A DNA stretch of 64,000 nt from Cheiracanthium punctorium (lineage: Eukaryota; Arthropoda; Arachnida; Araneae; Cheiracanthiidae), in the NCBI GenBank assembly GCA_038373885.1, contig JAWZYV010016058.1:2108001-2172000 (forward strand), written 5' to 3'. Under the pieces are notes generated by a model. That model worked only from the letters and a program-made list of their open reading frames with translations, ran no database searches and had not been told where the DNA came from. How positions within the stretch are numbered: the first letter of the stretch is position 1; every line of letters starts with the position of its first letter. Shown here piece by piece: positions 33,426 to 45,390 of this stretch. Made by a program: the position numbers and the translations under genes.

Positions 33426-34308
33426 CAGGTTGTCCCAAAAAGGTGGTAACGGACTTGAGATAAGTGAGTAGTGTTAATTGAAAAAATGTTCAAAATGAGG
33501 TCGAAATAAGACTCCGTTAAGAAAATATTACTCTTGTTCACTTACAAAAAGCTACACGTGTACATACATTAAATTTGTACATGACCCCTGTAGAAAAAAT
33601 TCCCAGTTTGTAAAATGTGCCCCACACAGTAAGGAGGTGATGTACCAAATTTGAGCCTTTCATCATTCAACGTCGTTGAGATATCTTTAAAGAAAGATGA
33701 TCGGGGACTATAGATGATTTTGAATGTAAACGTTTATTGCTAAAGTGGAGAAAAAAATTCTTTCGTAATTTCATAACGATTCCTTAAAAGCGATCATTCG
33801 ATATGATTTTTTTTTTCCTTCGAGAGCCATGGAAAAGTGGTTGAAGTCAGCGTTATATTTATCCATACCTCTGGCACTATTTAAGGAATAATTCTCAAAT
33901 TTTGTAGGTCACATCATGAGTGTATGGGCCACATTTTACTAATGGACTTTATCGTTGCGACGTCATTTTTCAGCCAATATGTGACCTTCAACCAATCAAC
34001 AGCAACAGTAGAGTCTGTTGACACTCAATCCTTCAATCTGATTGGCCCAAATTTATTTTTTTCACCGACACAAATGACTGACTGAAATAGCCTCGCATCG
34101 GCATCGTCCTTTGGGAATTGCTTTTGTACGGGAGCAGTATAAAAATTTAAAAAGTGTAATTTTTTGAAAATTAACGAGAGGAATCTTTTTTCAGACCTTG
34201 AACAGATTCAGATTTTTTGAACATTTATTTTTTTTTTCAATTTACACTGCCCACTTATCTCTAACAGATAAAGAATTAAAGCCCGTTACCACCTTTTTGG
34301 ACACCCTG
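33426..34308. mobile_element. Mariner-like MITE, outer element
   Basis: TA is followed by CAGGTTGTCCCAAAAAGGTG, with the right end CACCTTTTTGGACACCCTG followed by TA (34309-34310). The inverted arms continue through GGTAACGG, GATAAGTG and TGTTCAAAA for about 100 bp. The TA target and CAGGGTGTCC ends fit a mariner-type element. Most of the interior is a second MITE at 33589-33955. A partial relative of the outer element lies at 46332. Confidence 0.8.
33589..33955. mobile_element. Mariner-like MITE nested in the previous one
   Basis: GTAGAAAAAATTCCCAGTTT and TGTAAAATGTGCCCCACAC at the left are inverted at the right (GGGCCACATTTTACTAATGG). The body (GATGTACCAAATTTGAGCCT, AAAGATGATCGG, CCTTCGAGAGCC, AAAAGTGGTTGAAGTCAGC) matches the free copy at 60067-60435. 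The outermost bases are unclear. Confidence 0.65.
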
Positions 34309-34310
34309 TA

Positions 34311-35335
34311 TATGCTGCATATTATTACTAAGGAGAAGAAGCTTCAATGACAAGTTAAAGAGATTTTATGAATGAAGGCTAATGAAGCAATAAATGTACT
34401 TTCTTTCTAGAGGAAAGTTGTGCTGCATATACGTTTTCCGGCCACAGTCCGGCCCGTCTATTACTGTTTCAATATTTTTTCTCCCCTCTTTTTCTCGGAG
34501 GATTATTAAAAAAAAAGGAGCCTCTTCTCACAAAATTGGAATCTAGTCGATACGAAAAGTTTCCGCAAACGCACCCGCAAAGATGTACCACACGTTTTCC
34601 AAATGCGCATTTCCGTCATCAGATCAGAATCGGGAACAATGAGATGGAAATACACTTTTTGAAAACAAAGTATCTTTGCGAGTGCTTTTCAGGAAACTTT
34701 TCGCATCGACTAGATAGGTATACCCCCCCCCCCCCAAGGAGAAATCGCAATAAAAGTTTGGTTAAAGCAATGTTAGTCCTCACATTAACTCTGCATTTGG
34801 GTCAAAAAAATATCATGCAATAAATTAGCATGTAAAATTTTAGTCTAAATTTACTTTTTTTTTCTTCCTGGAACTTGCAGCCAGGGATTTTGTTTGCCCT
34901 CTTTTTACGTCCTCTCTTGATTGTATCCCTAAATTTTCCCATAGTAAGACAAAACTAGAAAATCCGTATCGTGTAAGTTATAAAGTTCGTTAAGCCACAG
35001 ATAGTAAATTAATTGCACTGTTACATATGATGTATGACTTATTTTGCACGCAACTGCAAAAGAGCTATAAAGACAAACAATATCCAGTAAGGAATCCTCT
35101 GATATCTACAACATATTTAAACTTTCTGTCAGCCTGCGCATATGTTTAAGTGAAAATGTAGTATAGAGGAATAAACGTAATAATTTGAAAACTATTTGGG
35201 TAGTGGCAGGGCCCTAACCATGTACCTTTAGTAAAGTATACCTGATGTAGTAAAGTATACCTGATTGATGGATTAATAGAAATAAAGATTTTTCAAGTGA
35301 TTCGAACGCCACTGGAACATATAAATCTATACTTA
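34311..35335. other. Non-coding
   Basis: It contains a C-run at 34724-34735. The 95-codon ORF at 34536-34823 runs through that C-run and has no family resemblance that I can see. Confidence 0.45.
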
Positions 35336-35360
35336 TGAGAGAGAGAGAGAGAGAGAGAGG
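35336..35360. repeat. (GA)n microsatellite
   Basis: About a dozen GA units. Confidence 0.95.
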
Positions 35361-37194
35361 TTAACCTAAGTCACAAACTTGAATTTAACTAGGCTACTTT
35401 TAAAACTTCCTTGGAAAATATTATTGCCAGTAAAATGTATTATACTCATGTCCAAAATTAAGTCAAAAACATAAAATCTGTGAAAACTGGTGAATATTCA
35501 CTGTATTGTCACGAAATTTGCCACAAAAATGCATTACAAATGCATAAATGTGAGAAAGCATATATCAGCATAACTATGCGGAAAAGACTTTAATTGTGAA
35601 ATAAGAAACAGGGTGTATCAAAAACAATTAAATCTCGAACAAGAGAAAAAGCATTTATCTCACCAAGAGTCTGTTTAAAACAGAGTGTGGCTATCATGCA
35701 CAGATATATAATCCAGAACGTTCCATCATAGTGTTAATGAAAGTACCGATAAATGTTTTTGGCAATAAAACCACTTCTGGTCAAATTCAAGCTTTCTAAC
35801 GGCACTCCATCTCAAGGATACATCTAAATGATGAGCTGTTCTGAAACAATGAGAAATCATTCTCACTGCAAACAGTCAAATTGGTGGGTTTAATGCAATA
35901 TTCACAAAACTGCAGGCAAAAATTTAAGATGTTTAGGCTGTCTAATTCTAGGTGTTCTACAAAAACAAATACTAAACAGCCATCCTTTTTTCCAAACCAA
36001 AGGCTTCGATTTCGTACTACCCATTATTCAAAATACATGGAATACAAATTCCATTAATTTTTCTAGAAGCAATTTAGAATTATTAACAATTACCGTCCAT
36101 GGATTAATAATGCATTGAAATTGTTTTGTATATCCTCGTAAGAGCTATCAATGATTCAGAAGTAATTTAGAAGGAAATATGCCCTGAAGAATTTTAAATG
36201 TCGCAGGAATCTAAGTTTATTTACTTCTGTTTAAGAGAGGGCAAACAAACAAAGAAACAAAAAACAAGTCGTGAACACCTCTCAGTTCAATTGGAAAATG
36301 TTATAAGTAACATGTTTTATTCTGCTCCCACGATAAAATTCCATCTTTGCAAGTATGGCTTTTTAAAGAACAAGGAAAACTGTGCCAAAATTTGTAGTTT
36401 TTATGAAGTAAAGTTTGTTAAACAATTCTGAAACTTTGATAAAATTCGAAGGGATTTCAGAGATATGATTAATCATCATTTTAGATGACTGCAAGTCCGC
36501 AGCTTGATAAACTGAATTTCTCTCTCGTGATAAAATGCCACCTTAGGAAACAATTTACAGCTTGCTTAGTTTAGAACAGTTCATGAGAAGAGATGCATCT
36601 AAGATGAATTTTGCAACGGAAACGTGTTATGATATTAGAAAATGTTGATGATGTGATATAATGAGTAATTACTGGTGGATCTTGAAGATTTAGATGAAAT
36701 TTTGGAAAATTTAAGCATGCAAAAGAGGTGATTGAACTTACAATCAGGATGTATGAAGACCAAGAGCAAAACACAGGATGTGATTATATGTCACGAAGTC
36801 TTTATCATGGCCTAAGGAAAATTTAAAAAGTAGTGCGGGTAAACAGCAATGGGCAAAGAAGGGAAGCTTCACCGCTACCTCAATTCAACGATAATAGTGT
36901 ACAGGACAAACGTTAGCACGGAGTTAATAATCGCCTCAACTTTACGTACGCCACTATCTGAAATAACAATGCAGTGAAAATAAGCTTCGCATTTTTCTCT
37001 TCTTGCAGGAAATTTAAAAAAGTTGAAAGCTAAAATTTAGTAAAGACTAGTTTAAAAATGAGTTTTAAAAAATGTCAGGATCGAAGCTTTTACAAATGCA
37101 TTTTAGAGGTTCCTTGACAACCTCTAGGGCAATTTCGAAATTCTTTTTCCTGTATAACAGATAAAAAGTTATAAACGTAATCTTATCGAAGCCC
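35361..37194. other. Non-coding
   Basis: No bounded repeat was found. ORFs at 36198-36431 (77 codons) and 36571-36774 (minus) are unsupported. Confidence 0.4.
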
Positions 37195-38265
37195 ACATAG
37201 TTTTTTGAGTACATTAAAATGTAAATAAAGTAATACATAAAATAAATAGCGAAATTATAATCTGAATAAGTAAATTTCGAGAAACGAAATTAGACGACTT
37301 TTAATTTGAGAATGTGTAAATAAACTTCATGTTAAAAAAATCCTTAAAAATATAATGGCGAGCATTTGCCATTTAAAAGCAATGTATTCTACTAAGCCAG
37401 AAGTAACGCGGTCACTTAATTTAGAAGTCACCTAATAGGCGGACCACCGTTGACTCCTACGAAAGGGACGCCCAAGCCCAGAATCGAACCTGGGCCCGTG
37501 GTTGTAGTAGAAATGTTCTACAGCCATTGCTCAACCCGGGCGGGTGTTCACAGTAATATTTTCCTCTGTGATTTTGGATGCTTATTTTTAAAATATGTCT
37601 TTTGTTAAAAACTATAAGGCTTGGGTGCAAAATAAATCCATATTTATTTTAATATTACCTCACTGTAAGTATATTTTGAAAGCCAATAATGAAGGCCAAT
37701 AACAGTTCGTGGTCTCATGCAGCATTTTGCATCTCAAGTGAATGAAAATGGCAGAAAAAAAACCCGTGAAGGTCTAAGTTTAGAAAGTAAACAGAAAGGC
37801 TTGAATTTGCTTTAAGTGTCACAAGAAATTGACATGCAAAAAACAAAAACACCCCAGTACGTGACACAACATGCTAATTCAGTATAAGACTGTTAAATAT
37901 TTATAAGTCCAGTAGTGAGATCAAATGCAGACTGGCTTTGACTTTATTTTGTAAATATGTTCCAGATAAAATACCAATACGTGCGTTTTCACCAGATTAC
38001 TTAAACTACCTGGACAAAATAAAAATATTTTTGTCGTGCTGTGTAACAAAGTATCCCTAGCTTATTTACATTCTTAAGCAAGACAAATGTATTGCAAGCG
38101 TGGAAAAACTATTAATTTATGTAGATTTTTGAGACTGAACAAGAAAAATAAATGCAGTATGTTAGAAAGTATTACACTGTAGCGAAAGTTAAAAATTGGC
38201 TTGCTCCACTATTGTCAACAGATTCATTCAAATGCTTTTTGAAGCTCACGCTGTAAGTACAACAG
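37195..38265 (+). repeat. Direct segmental duplication, copy 1
   Basis: Long shared phrases with 40190-41060 occur in the same order: ACATAAAATAAATA, CAGTTCGTG.TCTCATGC, GAAATTGAC, GTACGTGACACAACATG, CTGTTAAATATTTATAAGTC, TTGCAAGCGTGG and GTCAACAGATT. The offset is about 2.8 kb. Identity looks roughly 75-80 percent by eye. This copy carries an extra SINE at 37435-37547. Confidence 0.8.
37435..37547 (-). repeat. tRNA-derived SINE or tRNA-like insert in duplication copy 1
   Basis: On the minus strand CCCGCCCGGGTTGAGCAATGG begins a tRNA-like segment with B-box GGTTCGATTCT near its end, then GGGCTTGGGCGTCCC. The duplicate at 40.2 kb lacks it. The cloverleaf is not convincing enough for a functional tRNA gene. 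Confidence 0.6.
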
Positions 38266-38497
38266 AAGGATTAAAAAAACGACTGAAACGTTATTCAATT
38301 ATTGATGAATACTCAGGATTATTAATATTCGGGAATGAAATGCATATTTGCAAATTTACCTGGTAATAAACAGACGTAAAAAAAAGGACTTTTTAACGGT
38401 CGTAATGAATATGTGGTTCCCTCTAAAATTTTTCAGACAGGGCTGATGATATATGTTTTTTTTAATCACTATAGATATGCAAATTTGAATTCTTATA

Positions 38498-39255
38498 CAG
38501 GGTGATTGCTAATTCATGGTACAAAATTAGAGGGTTGGTACAGGTCGTTGTAATAATCACGCTTTGTATAGGAATGTATGGTCAAAAGTAAAGCGTCGAA
38601 GCACAATCACAGGAAAGAACAAATGATAAGAAAAGTGTTTTATTTTCATAACCTCGTTTACAAGTGGAAATTAATCTACAATAAGTGTTCAAAACAGCGA
38701 TGGAAGAACACTTTTAAAGATACTAGGAATTTCACGCACATGTGAAGCAGCTACGGATACTCTAGCAACGAGATATTTATCGAAGTCTACTGGAGTGGCA
38801 TAAACGTCATTCTTCAAATGTCCCCATAAAAAGAAATCGAGGGACGTCAAATCGAGAGACTATGGTGGCCAAGAGATAGATCCATCATGTCCAATCCATC
38901 GCATGCCAAATGTCACATTCAAGTACTGACGAATATCTACGCGTGTTAGTAATGTTAGGTTACGGTGAAGTGGGCTGGCGCCCCATCATGCTGAAACCAC
39001 ATGCGGTTTCTAATGGTGAAGGGACGAAAACTGAAACAAGATTTACCCCTTTTCCCCAAATCAACGCCGACTGGCCATCTACAGGCATCAGAAGCAACTA
39101 CTAACTCCGTTTCTCCTCCGTCTCCTGCATTTGTTCTTTCCTGTGTTTGTGCTACGACGCTTCACTTTTGATCATACATTCCTATACAAAATGTGATTGT
39201 TACAGTGTCCTGTAAAAGCCCTAAAAGTTTGTCCCATGAATTAGCAGTCACCCTG
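38498..39255 (-). mobile_element. Mariner-type element, internally deleted
   Basis: TA (38496-38497) then CAGGGTGATTGCTAATTCAT, with the right end ATGAATTAGCAGTCACCCTG and TA (39256-39257). The arms extend inward with a shared AAGCGTCGAAGCACAA segment. At 758 bp it is shorter than the roughly 1.3 kb expected for a full mariner-like element, and the transposase gene inside is broken. Confidence 0.85.
38714..39060 (-). pseudogene. Mariner-type transposase, C-terminal half, decayed
   Basis: Reading the minus strand gives ..MWFQHDGAPAHFT.., the second-aspartate region of mariner DDE transposases. After a one-base frameshift it continues ..VDIRQYLNVTFGMRWIGHDG.., then WPP, a stop (TAG, probably from an arginine codon), then SLDLTSLDFFLWGHLKNDVY, which holds the third catalytic acidic residue. 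The frameshift and the stop show it is inactive. The N-terminal DNA-binding half is deleted. Motif order and spacing make the family call firm. Confidence 0.9.
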
Positions 39256-39257
39256 TA

Positions 39258-40189
39258 TTCTCAGGCAATATTAGCATTTCTGGAAGCAGTTGTAATTTAG
39301 ATTTAAATTTTAAAAGAAAACAAGAGCTGATACAAAAGTATGACCACTCTACGATTTTATGCGTTTTTAATGTGGAGCTAAATCAAGGAAAATGTTTCCA
39401 ATGTATATATAATTATACGGAAAGGAAGCTCTATCTTTTGACATTGTATTCAGATGGCTTACAGATCTTTCTATTTTTTTTTTTTTTTAAGAGGATTATA
39501 GTCTGTCTAAGTGCCTCCTGTAAATTTTTCAAGAAATGAATATTACTGGAATCATGCATCACCGTGATAATTAATCTTCACATACAACAAAATTCACGAT
39601 TGAATTTCTCTATTTTTAATCTATAACAACAGATTAATGACTTGAAGTTTTAATAGTTAGAAAATTCGTCTACAGAAATGCGTTGATGTTAGAAAGGACT
39701 AATTGGAACGCTGCCGCTGGTAACATTTGGCAAGTCTTATTTGTACCATTGAGGTGAAAATTGAAAACACTGAAGAAACTGGTGTTAATTTGAAAGTAAA
39801 AATAAACAACTTTATATTCACAATACCTACATAAAAAATAGTGCACTATGAACGTTTCGGGTGGTACAAAATATCCACTCTTTAGCTGCAAATGTTCAGT
39901 TTGCACACAGGCTGAAGAAAGAGAACTCGAAGAGAGAAACAGGCAAAAAATGATGTTCTTCTTTTATATCTGCCAGAAAGTTGAACTTTTTCACAGCTGT
40001 AGAAGGGTGGACTCTTTTGTATCACCTGAAATGTACGTTCTGCACTGTTTCATATGTATTTGTGGCAAAGTTCTTTGTTTTAACATGTAGTCGATTTTCA
40101 AAAATTTTAGAATGACCCTCGTGTTCTGTTTTCTGATTATTTATTTTTAACTATAAAGATCATAATATGATATGTTTTGACAATAGAAC
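39258..40189. other. Spacer between the duplicated segments
   Basis: It includes an 80-codon ORF at 39848-40090 with a CKCSVC motif. I do not recognise it, and it overlaps a 78-codon minus ORF; both are doubtful. A poly(T) tract lies at 39475-39488. Confidence 0.35.
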
Positions 40190-41060
40190 AGTTTTAGGAG
40201 TTTTCAAATGTAAAAAGTTAGAATACATAAAATAAATAAATAAGAAGAGCATAGTCTGAATAGATACATTTTGAGAAACGGAAAAAGGCTCAGTAAACTA
40301 TGAATAAATAAAGAACTTCCTCGTTCGTAACACGGTAAATTTTTTTTTACTGCGAATCCTATTCTAAAAATATTCCTTTTGTTGAAAACTATAGAGTTGG
40401 ATATGGGCTTCAAACACATCCATATTTATTCAAAAATGACCGCTCTCTAAGTCTATTTTCGGAGCCAATAATGTAGTCTTGGAAATAACAGTTCGTGCTC
40501 TCATGCGGTTATTATGCATCTTCAGAGAATGTAAATGGCAGAAAAACGTGGAGGTCCAAGTTTAGAAAGGAAACAGAAAGGTTTGAATTCGCTCTAAGTG
40601 TCAGAAGAAATTGACGTGTACCGTCCTGCTCTTAGCGAAAATGGGAGGGAAAATACTTCAGTACGTGACACAACATGGTAATTCAAGACCAGGACTGTTA
40701 AATATTTATAAGTCCCAGTCCTGAAATTAAATGAGGACCGGCTTTGTCTACGCTTTGTGAGTGTGTTCCAGATGAAACTTCAATAAGTGTGTTTTATTCA
40801 AATTACTTAAGCCAACTCGATAGGAAAAGTCAGAGTTATCGTGCTGTGTAATAATATATTCGTATCTTATTTGCATATTTAAACAAGTGATATGTATTGC
40901 AAGCGTGGGAAAACCAATTATTTTTTGGAGATTTTTAAGACGGAATAACAAATATGAATGCAGTATATTCGGAAGTATTACCGAGTGACATATGCTAATA
41001 ATGGACTTTCTCTGTTAATGTCAACAGATTGAAAAAGCTTTTCAACTTTCGTCCTCCCAG
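40190..41060 (+). repeat. Direct segmental duplication, copy 2
   Basis: Homologous to 37195-38265 (see there). It lacks the tRNA-like insert and carries about 35 bases (ACCGTCCTGCTCTTAGCG...) that copy 1 does not. Confidence 0.8.
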
Positions 41061-41701
41061 TATAATAAATGAAAGGAAAGAAATGGAATATTTCTCACCC
41101 CAAACATAATGATTTTGTTTCTCAGATTTTTATGATGCAGTATAATGAGAAAATGTCGATAAAGAGAATAACTGTAATTATTATAATTATCAATATAAAA
41201 AGATGCAAGTTATTTTAATGTATTAATTGATTTAATCTCTGAATCTCATCTTACAATTATTTATTTAAATAATGCAGCTTAATGTAAAAACCAAACAAAA
41301 GAGTTTTATTAAATTTCTTCAGTAAATTTAATAATTAAAAGAAAAAAGAAAATGTTGGATACCACGAAAATTTTAACATACATTTAATTTGTGTGATGAT
41401 AAATTTTATAATCAACAAATATCAGCGGGTTACATTTTATTAATACAACATTAATGGACGTCTTCACCAAACATTAAACCTGAGAGTTACTTCAAAGGTT
41501 AGCCCAAAAAAAAGGAAAACGCCGTGGTAAGTACAAGGGTCATCATGACATCGAACCAATACACGTTGTCTCCGAGAGCTAAACCAACCATTCAAGCTAC
41601 CTAGTTTGCGGAGTTTTGATGTTTTGTAAATACCAATCTAAAAAATTTACTCATAGCTGCCATACTTTGGATGAAATGTAAACTTTGTAACATCAATAAG
41701 A
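41061..41701. other. Non-coding
   Basis: No feature is recognised. Confidence 0.5.
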
Positions 41702-41850
41702 AGGCAGCGGTAGTTTAGAGGTTAAGGGCCTATTCTCCTCTACGCTAAGCACAGCGTACGGTCGTGACTTCAATTCCCACTCATTCCCTGATTGTTAAAT
41801 TTCTCTCTTTTGTGCTCGTAAAAACTATCATTGTGTTGTCCACCTTTTCG
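41702..41850 (+). repeat. Probable tRNA-derived SINE (family E)
   Basis: GGCAGCGGTAGTTTAGAGGT contains an A-box-like TAGTTTAGAGG, and ACTTCAATTCCCAC some 60 bases on resembles a decayed B-box. A body follows (TTCTCTCTTTTGTGCTCG, GTTGTCCACCTTTTCGACG). No second copy is in the window, so the boundaries are guesses. Confidence 0.45.
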
Positions 41851-42181
41851 ACGAGGATTTATAAGCGGTTTCTTTGAACCAAGCACATACAAGTTCGAAA
41901 ATAGATATTCCAAATACAACAGCAGCACCAACACCAACAGCATCTGCAGGAGCGTTAGACAAATAGCGATCCGAAACACAGATTTGGTGTAACGGACTCA
42001 GCTTTTTATTTATTGAATGCTCTTCATAAGAGAAAAGCTAACCCGTCGCTATTTTCAGCCATTTACGGCCTTTTACTATCTGGTTTGAAAGAGTATCATC
42101 ACATGGTGGCAAACTTCATTCACCCAGTCTTTATTTATTTATTTATTATTATTATTGTGTTTACTAATTTGCTGGAAAACG

Positions 42182-42337
42182 CATTCAGCTTTAGTTGTAA
42201 TCAAAACCTTAGACGAAGATGAAGAGTCTATGGTTGAAAACGTTCTGAAAGCTGGAGGAGCTGCAGATGAAAACTTACTCTTAAAATCCCTCTTAGACTC
42301 TCTAACAGTATTACAAAAATCCGATCCCGAATATTGA
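42182..42337 (+). CDS. Candidate 3'-terminal coding exon, unrecognised
   Basis: After a possible splice acceptor (GCATTCAG or CTTTAG near 42180-42193) an open frame reads VIKTLDEDEESMVENVLKAG, then GAADENLLLKSLLDSLTVLQ, and ends KSDPEY with TGA at 42335-42337. The composition is acidic and leucine-rich with amphipathic spacing, unlike the lysine/phenylalanine/isoleucine-rich frames produced by chance in AT-rich DNA. The opposite strand is also open (70 codons), which weakens the case. I cannot name a family or find an upstream exon. Confirmation needs transcripts or homologues. Confidence 0.3.
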   Translation, partial: HSALVVIKTLDEDEESMVENVLKAGGAADENLLLKSLLDSLTVLQKSDPEY

Positions 42338-42351
42338 ATTTTGATTGTCAC

Positions 42352-44046
42352 AGGAATAATAAGCTGTTTAGAACTATGTGTATGGTTTAGTGTTAGGTTT
42401 GTGTGCTGATATCATAACTACATCCATGGATACTTTAAAGTAGTGTTTTTTTTTACATCATTTACTAAGAAGGACAATCTAGGCTTTTGGCTTGTGTTGT
42501 TATGTTAGTCATTAGATATATTTGGAATTGAGATTTAATACTCGTGAATTAAGGCTAGGGAAATTAATTAACGTTACAAATTATTGACACTGACAGCAAA
42601 AATACTAAAATGTGAGCTATTTAGAAAAGGGACGCTAGGCAAATGGGTTAATATTGCATCAGCGGTAGTAGGTTTCAAGAACTATATTTTGAGTCTGAAA
42701 AAAGTTCCAAATCCTTAAAATATTAACGAATGAGAGCCTCTCAAATATCCTTACTGAATTTTTAGCCTGAAGTACAGAAAGGAGATAACTGATGTTTACT
42801 GATTCCGCCTTTCTAATGTCCCTGCTTGTTAAAAGATGGCTCCGTAAGCTCCCCGTCTTTTATTTAGGTTAGTAGCAATTGGCACAGCCAGTCACCTTTG
42901 TGCCTGGAAAAGTGGAGAGGCTTTTAAAAATAAAAAGGAGGAGCTTTAGATAAAACTAAAAAGTATAGTAAACAAACTTAATTATTGATTTTTATTGTGT
43001 TATGGAATAAAAATCAGAAATTGGTGAAGGATCTTGCTAATGAGCTGTGAAAGAGAGAGCTGTGGATCATAGAGGCTTTTTCTTTTAAATACGCTTTTAA
43101 AAATTACTTATTAAATAATTAATTTCTATAAACATTTTTTTAACTGGTAACTGAAGATACATCTTTTAAATCTGGATAAAAAAGCGAACTATTCACTTTC
43201 CATTATAATCATAATGTTTCCGAATCGGTATAAGTGTAATAATTTTATTTTTAATTACTAAGACTACATAATTTTTACAAACAGAAAAAAGCAACTTTTT
43301 TACACTATGAAGCGTTTCTGTGTACAATTAAGAAGGTTCTATCACTTTTAGCTGCTCTCGCCTGGTTATCGATTACGCAAAGTAGGACAACCCCTTAAAC
43401 AAGATCGTAACTTGCACAAATTTTCCAAAAATAGAAGTGAGCGCTTAATTGAAGCAGATAATTAGAATGAAGTGTCAAAATGAAAGTTTTTCTCTCGCCA
43501 TTTTGAGCGGTTGTTTGATGAAACGGAAGGTAATTGTTTCGAAAAGAAACAAGGCATTATAAAGTTTTTGTGTGATAATAACGGTACTGTTCTTTAAAGC
43601 TTGTAAGATCGCCACTTACTATCGATGTTGAGAGCACTTAAACTAATTTTTACAGTAATATTTTAAAATCAGTTTTGTACTAAGCAGTTATGATGGATTT
43701 TGTCAAAGGATTCACATTTATTATTAAATAATGTTGCTGACACATTAAAAAAAGAACTAATTAATCATCTTGTATCTTTGCAAATTATAACTACAGCTGT
43801 TACTGTTTTTTTTGCGTTAATATAAAATTTAATAATAGAAAAAAGAATTCTCCAAGCAAACATAAGGAAGGACATAAGGAAGGTTCTACGCCGGTACCAT
43901 GTATTCTTCATCCAAGTCATTTAAATAAAATTTACTTCAAATGACTTACACAATGAATGACTTACAATTACAACTTCAAATGACAATTACTTACTACCCT
44001 TCACGTTTCCAATGTCCGAGGGTGTTTATCTGTGCAATGGATTCAA
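42352..44046. other. Non-coding
   Basis: No bounded repeat or exon was found. Confidence 0.45.
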
Positions 44047-44066
44047 GGGGTGGGGTGGGGGTGGGG
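44047..44066 (+). other. G-quadruplex motif
   Basis: Four runs of four or five G separated by single T residues (GGGGTGGGGTGGGGGTGGGG). This satisfies the usual four-run quadruplex pattern with one-base loops. Confidence 0.7.
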
Positions 44067-44960
44067 CGGATATAGTGAGAAAAGTGAGACACACTTTTTA
44101 TATCGTTTTGTTGTTTTATCATCTATTTAGTCTAGAGCTGTAAAATCATGCAAAAATTAGTCAATGTAATTTTTTTGTAACACTTTCATCTTAATTTTTA
44201 CGAAGTATGTTATTTGTAACATAGTAATAAAACAATACCTAAAAGCAGTAGTGTAGTCCTAAGGAAAAAAATTTGGAACCCACTCATTTTTTAAAAATGT
44301 TTCACATGAATATGGTAATTAAGTTTAAATTAATTATTCCTAAAATAATAAATGAATGAAATAATTAGTTTTAATTTCTCATTAATTGAATTAATGATCC
44401 GTTGACCATGTCATTTTGCTCACGAGCGGCTTTAAACTTAATATTTCAATCCACGATCCTGAACAATCGGTTTCAAATTTGTACTGAATCCCTCGATACC
44501 CAGCTTTTTACCTTTTTTTTTTTTTTTCTCGACGCTTTGGAATGAAAACCCTTTGACCAAGACTGTCAAATTACTAAATTTTTTTCTTAAATTATCTTAT
44601 CCAAATTACTGTATCTGTATTTTAGCGTATGTGTACATTATTTAGCCTTAACAGTGAGACTTTAAGTGAGTCTAAGTCTCACTTTGTTATCTTTCGACGC
44701 AAAATTACAATATGAAACTTTTAGTGCATTAGAAAAGTTTTTTTTTTTTTTACATAAAAGAGTTTTGAAGAGTAAAATAATAACTCGGCTGTTCGAGCCT
44801 CGTCAGGGGGAGACAACCCTGAACCCCCCTAATTTTTTAGTTTCGTTATTGCCATATTAAAATGATATTAATTAACTATGTCATTTAATCTCTCATCTTT
44901 CGTGTATTTCGCCTATTAACCCTATGTTGAAATTTTTATGATTGTAACCTATTTATAGAA
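44067..44960. other. Non-coding
   Basis: Poly(T) runs occur near 44513-44527 and 44738-44750. No gene was found. Confidence 0.45.
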
Positions 44961-45142
44961 AAATACATGTGATGCATATTCTACAGCTTACGAAATACTG
45001 TAACAATAGATTAAAGCTGTTGCGAACTAATAGTATTTAAATATATGTAAAAAATACATGTGATGCATATTCTACAGCTTACGAAATATTGTAAGAATAG
45101 ATTAAAGCTGTTGTAAACTAATAGTATATAAATATATGTAAA
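44961..45142. repeat. 91-bp tandem duplication
   Basis: The unit beginning AAATACATGTGATGCATATT starts at 44961 and 45052. Only about six differences are visible, so it is recent relative to the other arrays here. Confidence 0.9.
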
Positions 45143-45382
45143 ATTATGTCGCATAATTTATGTCGCATTTTTGGGACAATTTTCATTAAAGGGGGTGAGA
45201 GATAAAATCACATAGTCATTAAAAAGTAGCGGGATGCAGTCCCTACGCGAATGCCACTGACTGGTAAAATATCAATGCCAAACATTGTTACAAAATTATG
45301 ATGTTGCTTTCCGCGCCTATGTGTATGCGGGAAAGTGCGTTGTACAGGTATTGTTTCAAACGTTGCGCCTGTTTAGTTTTTC
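45143..45382. other. Non-coding
   Basis: No feature. It may be interior sequence of the TAGGG-type element whose end lies at 46038. Confidence 0.35.
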
Positions 45383-45390
45383 CTCTAGAA

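Noticed and set aside
37435..37547. Functional tRNA gene
   Set aside because: It has A- and B-box-like words, but I could not see a consistent cloverleaf with paired acceptor ends, and other SINEs in the window look similar.
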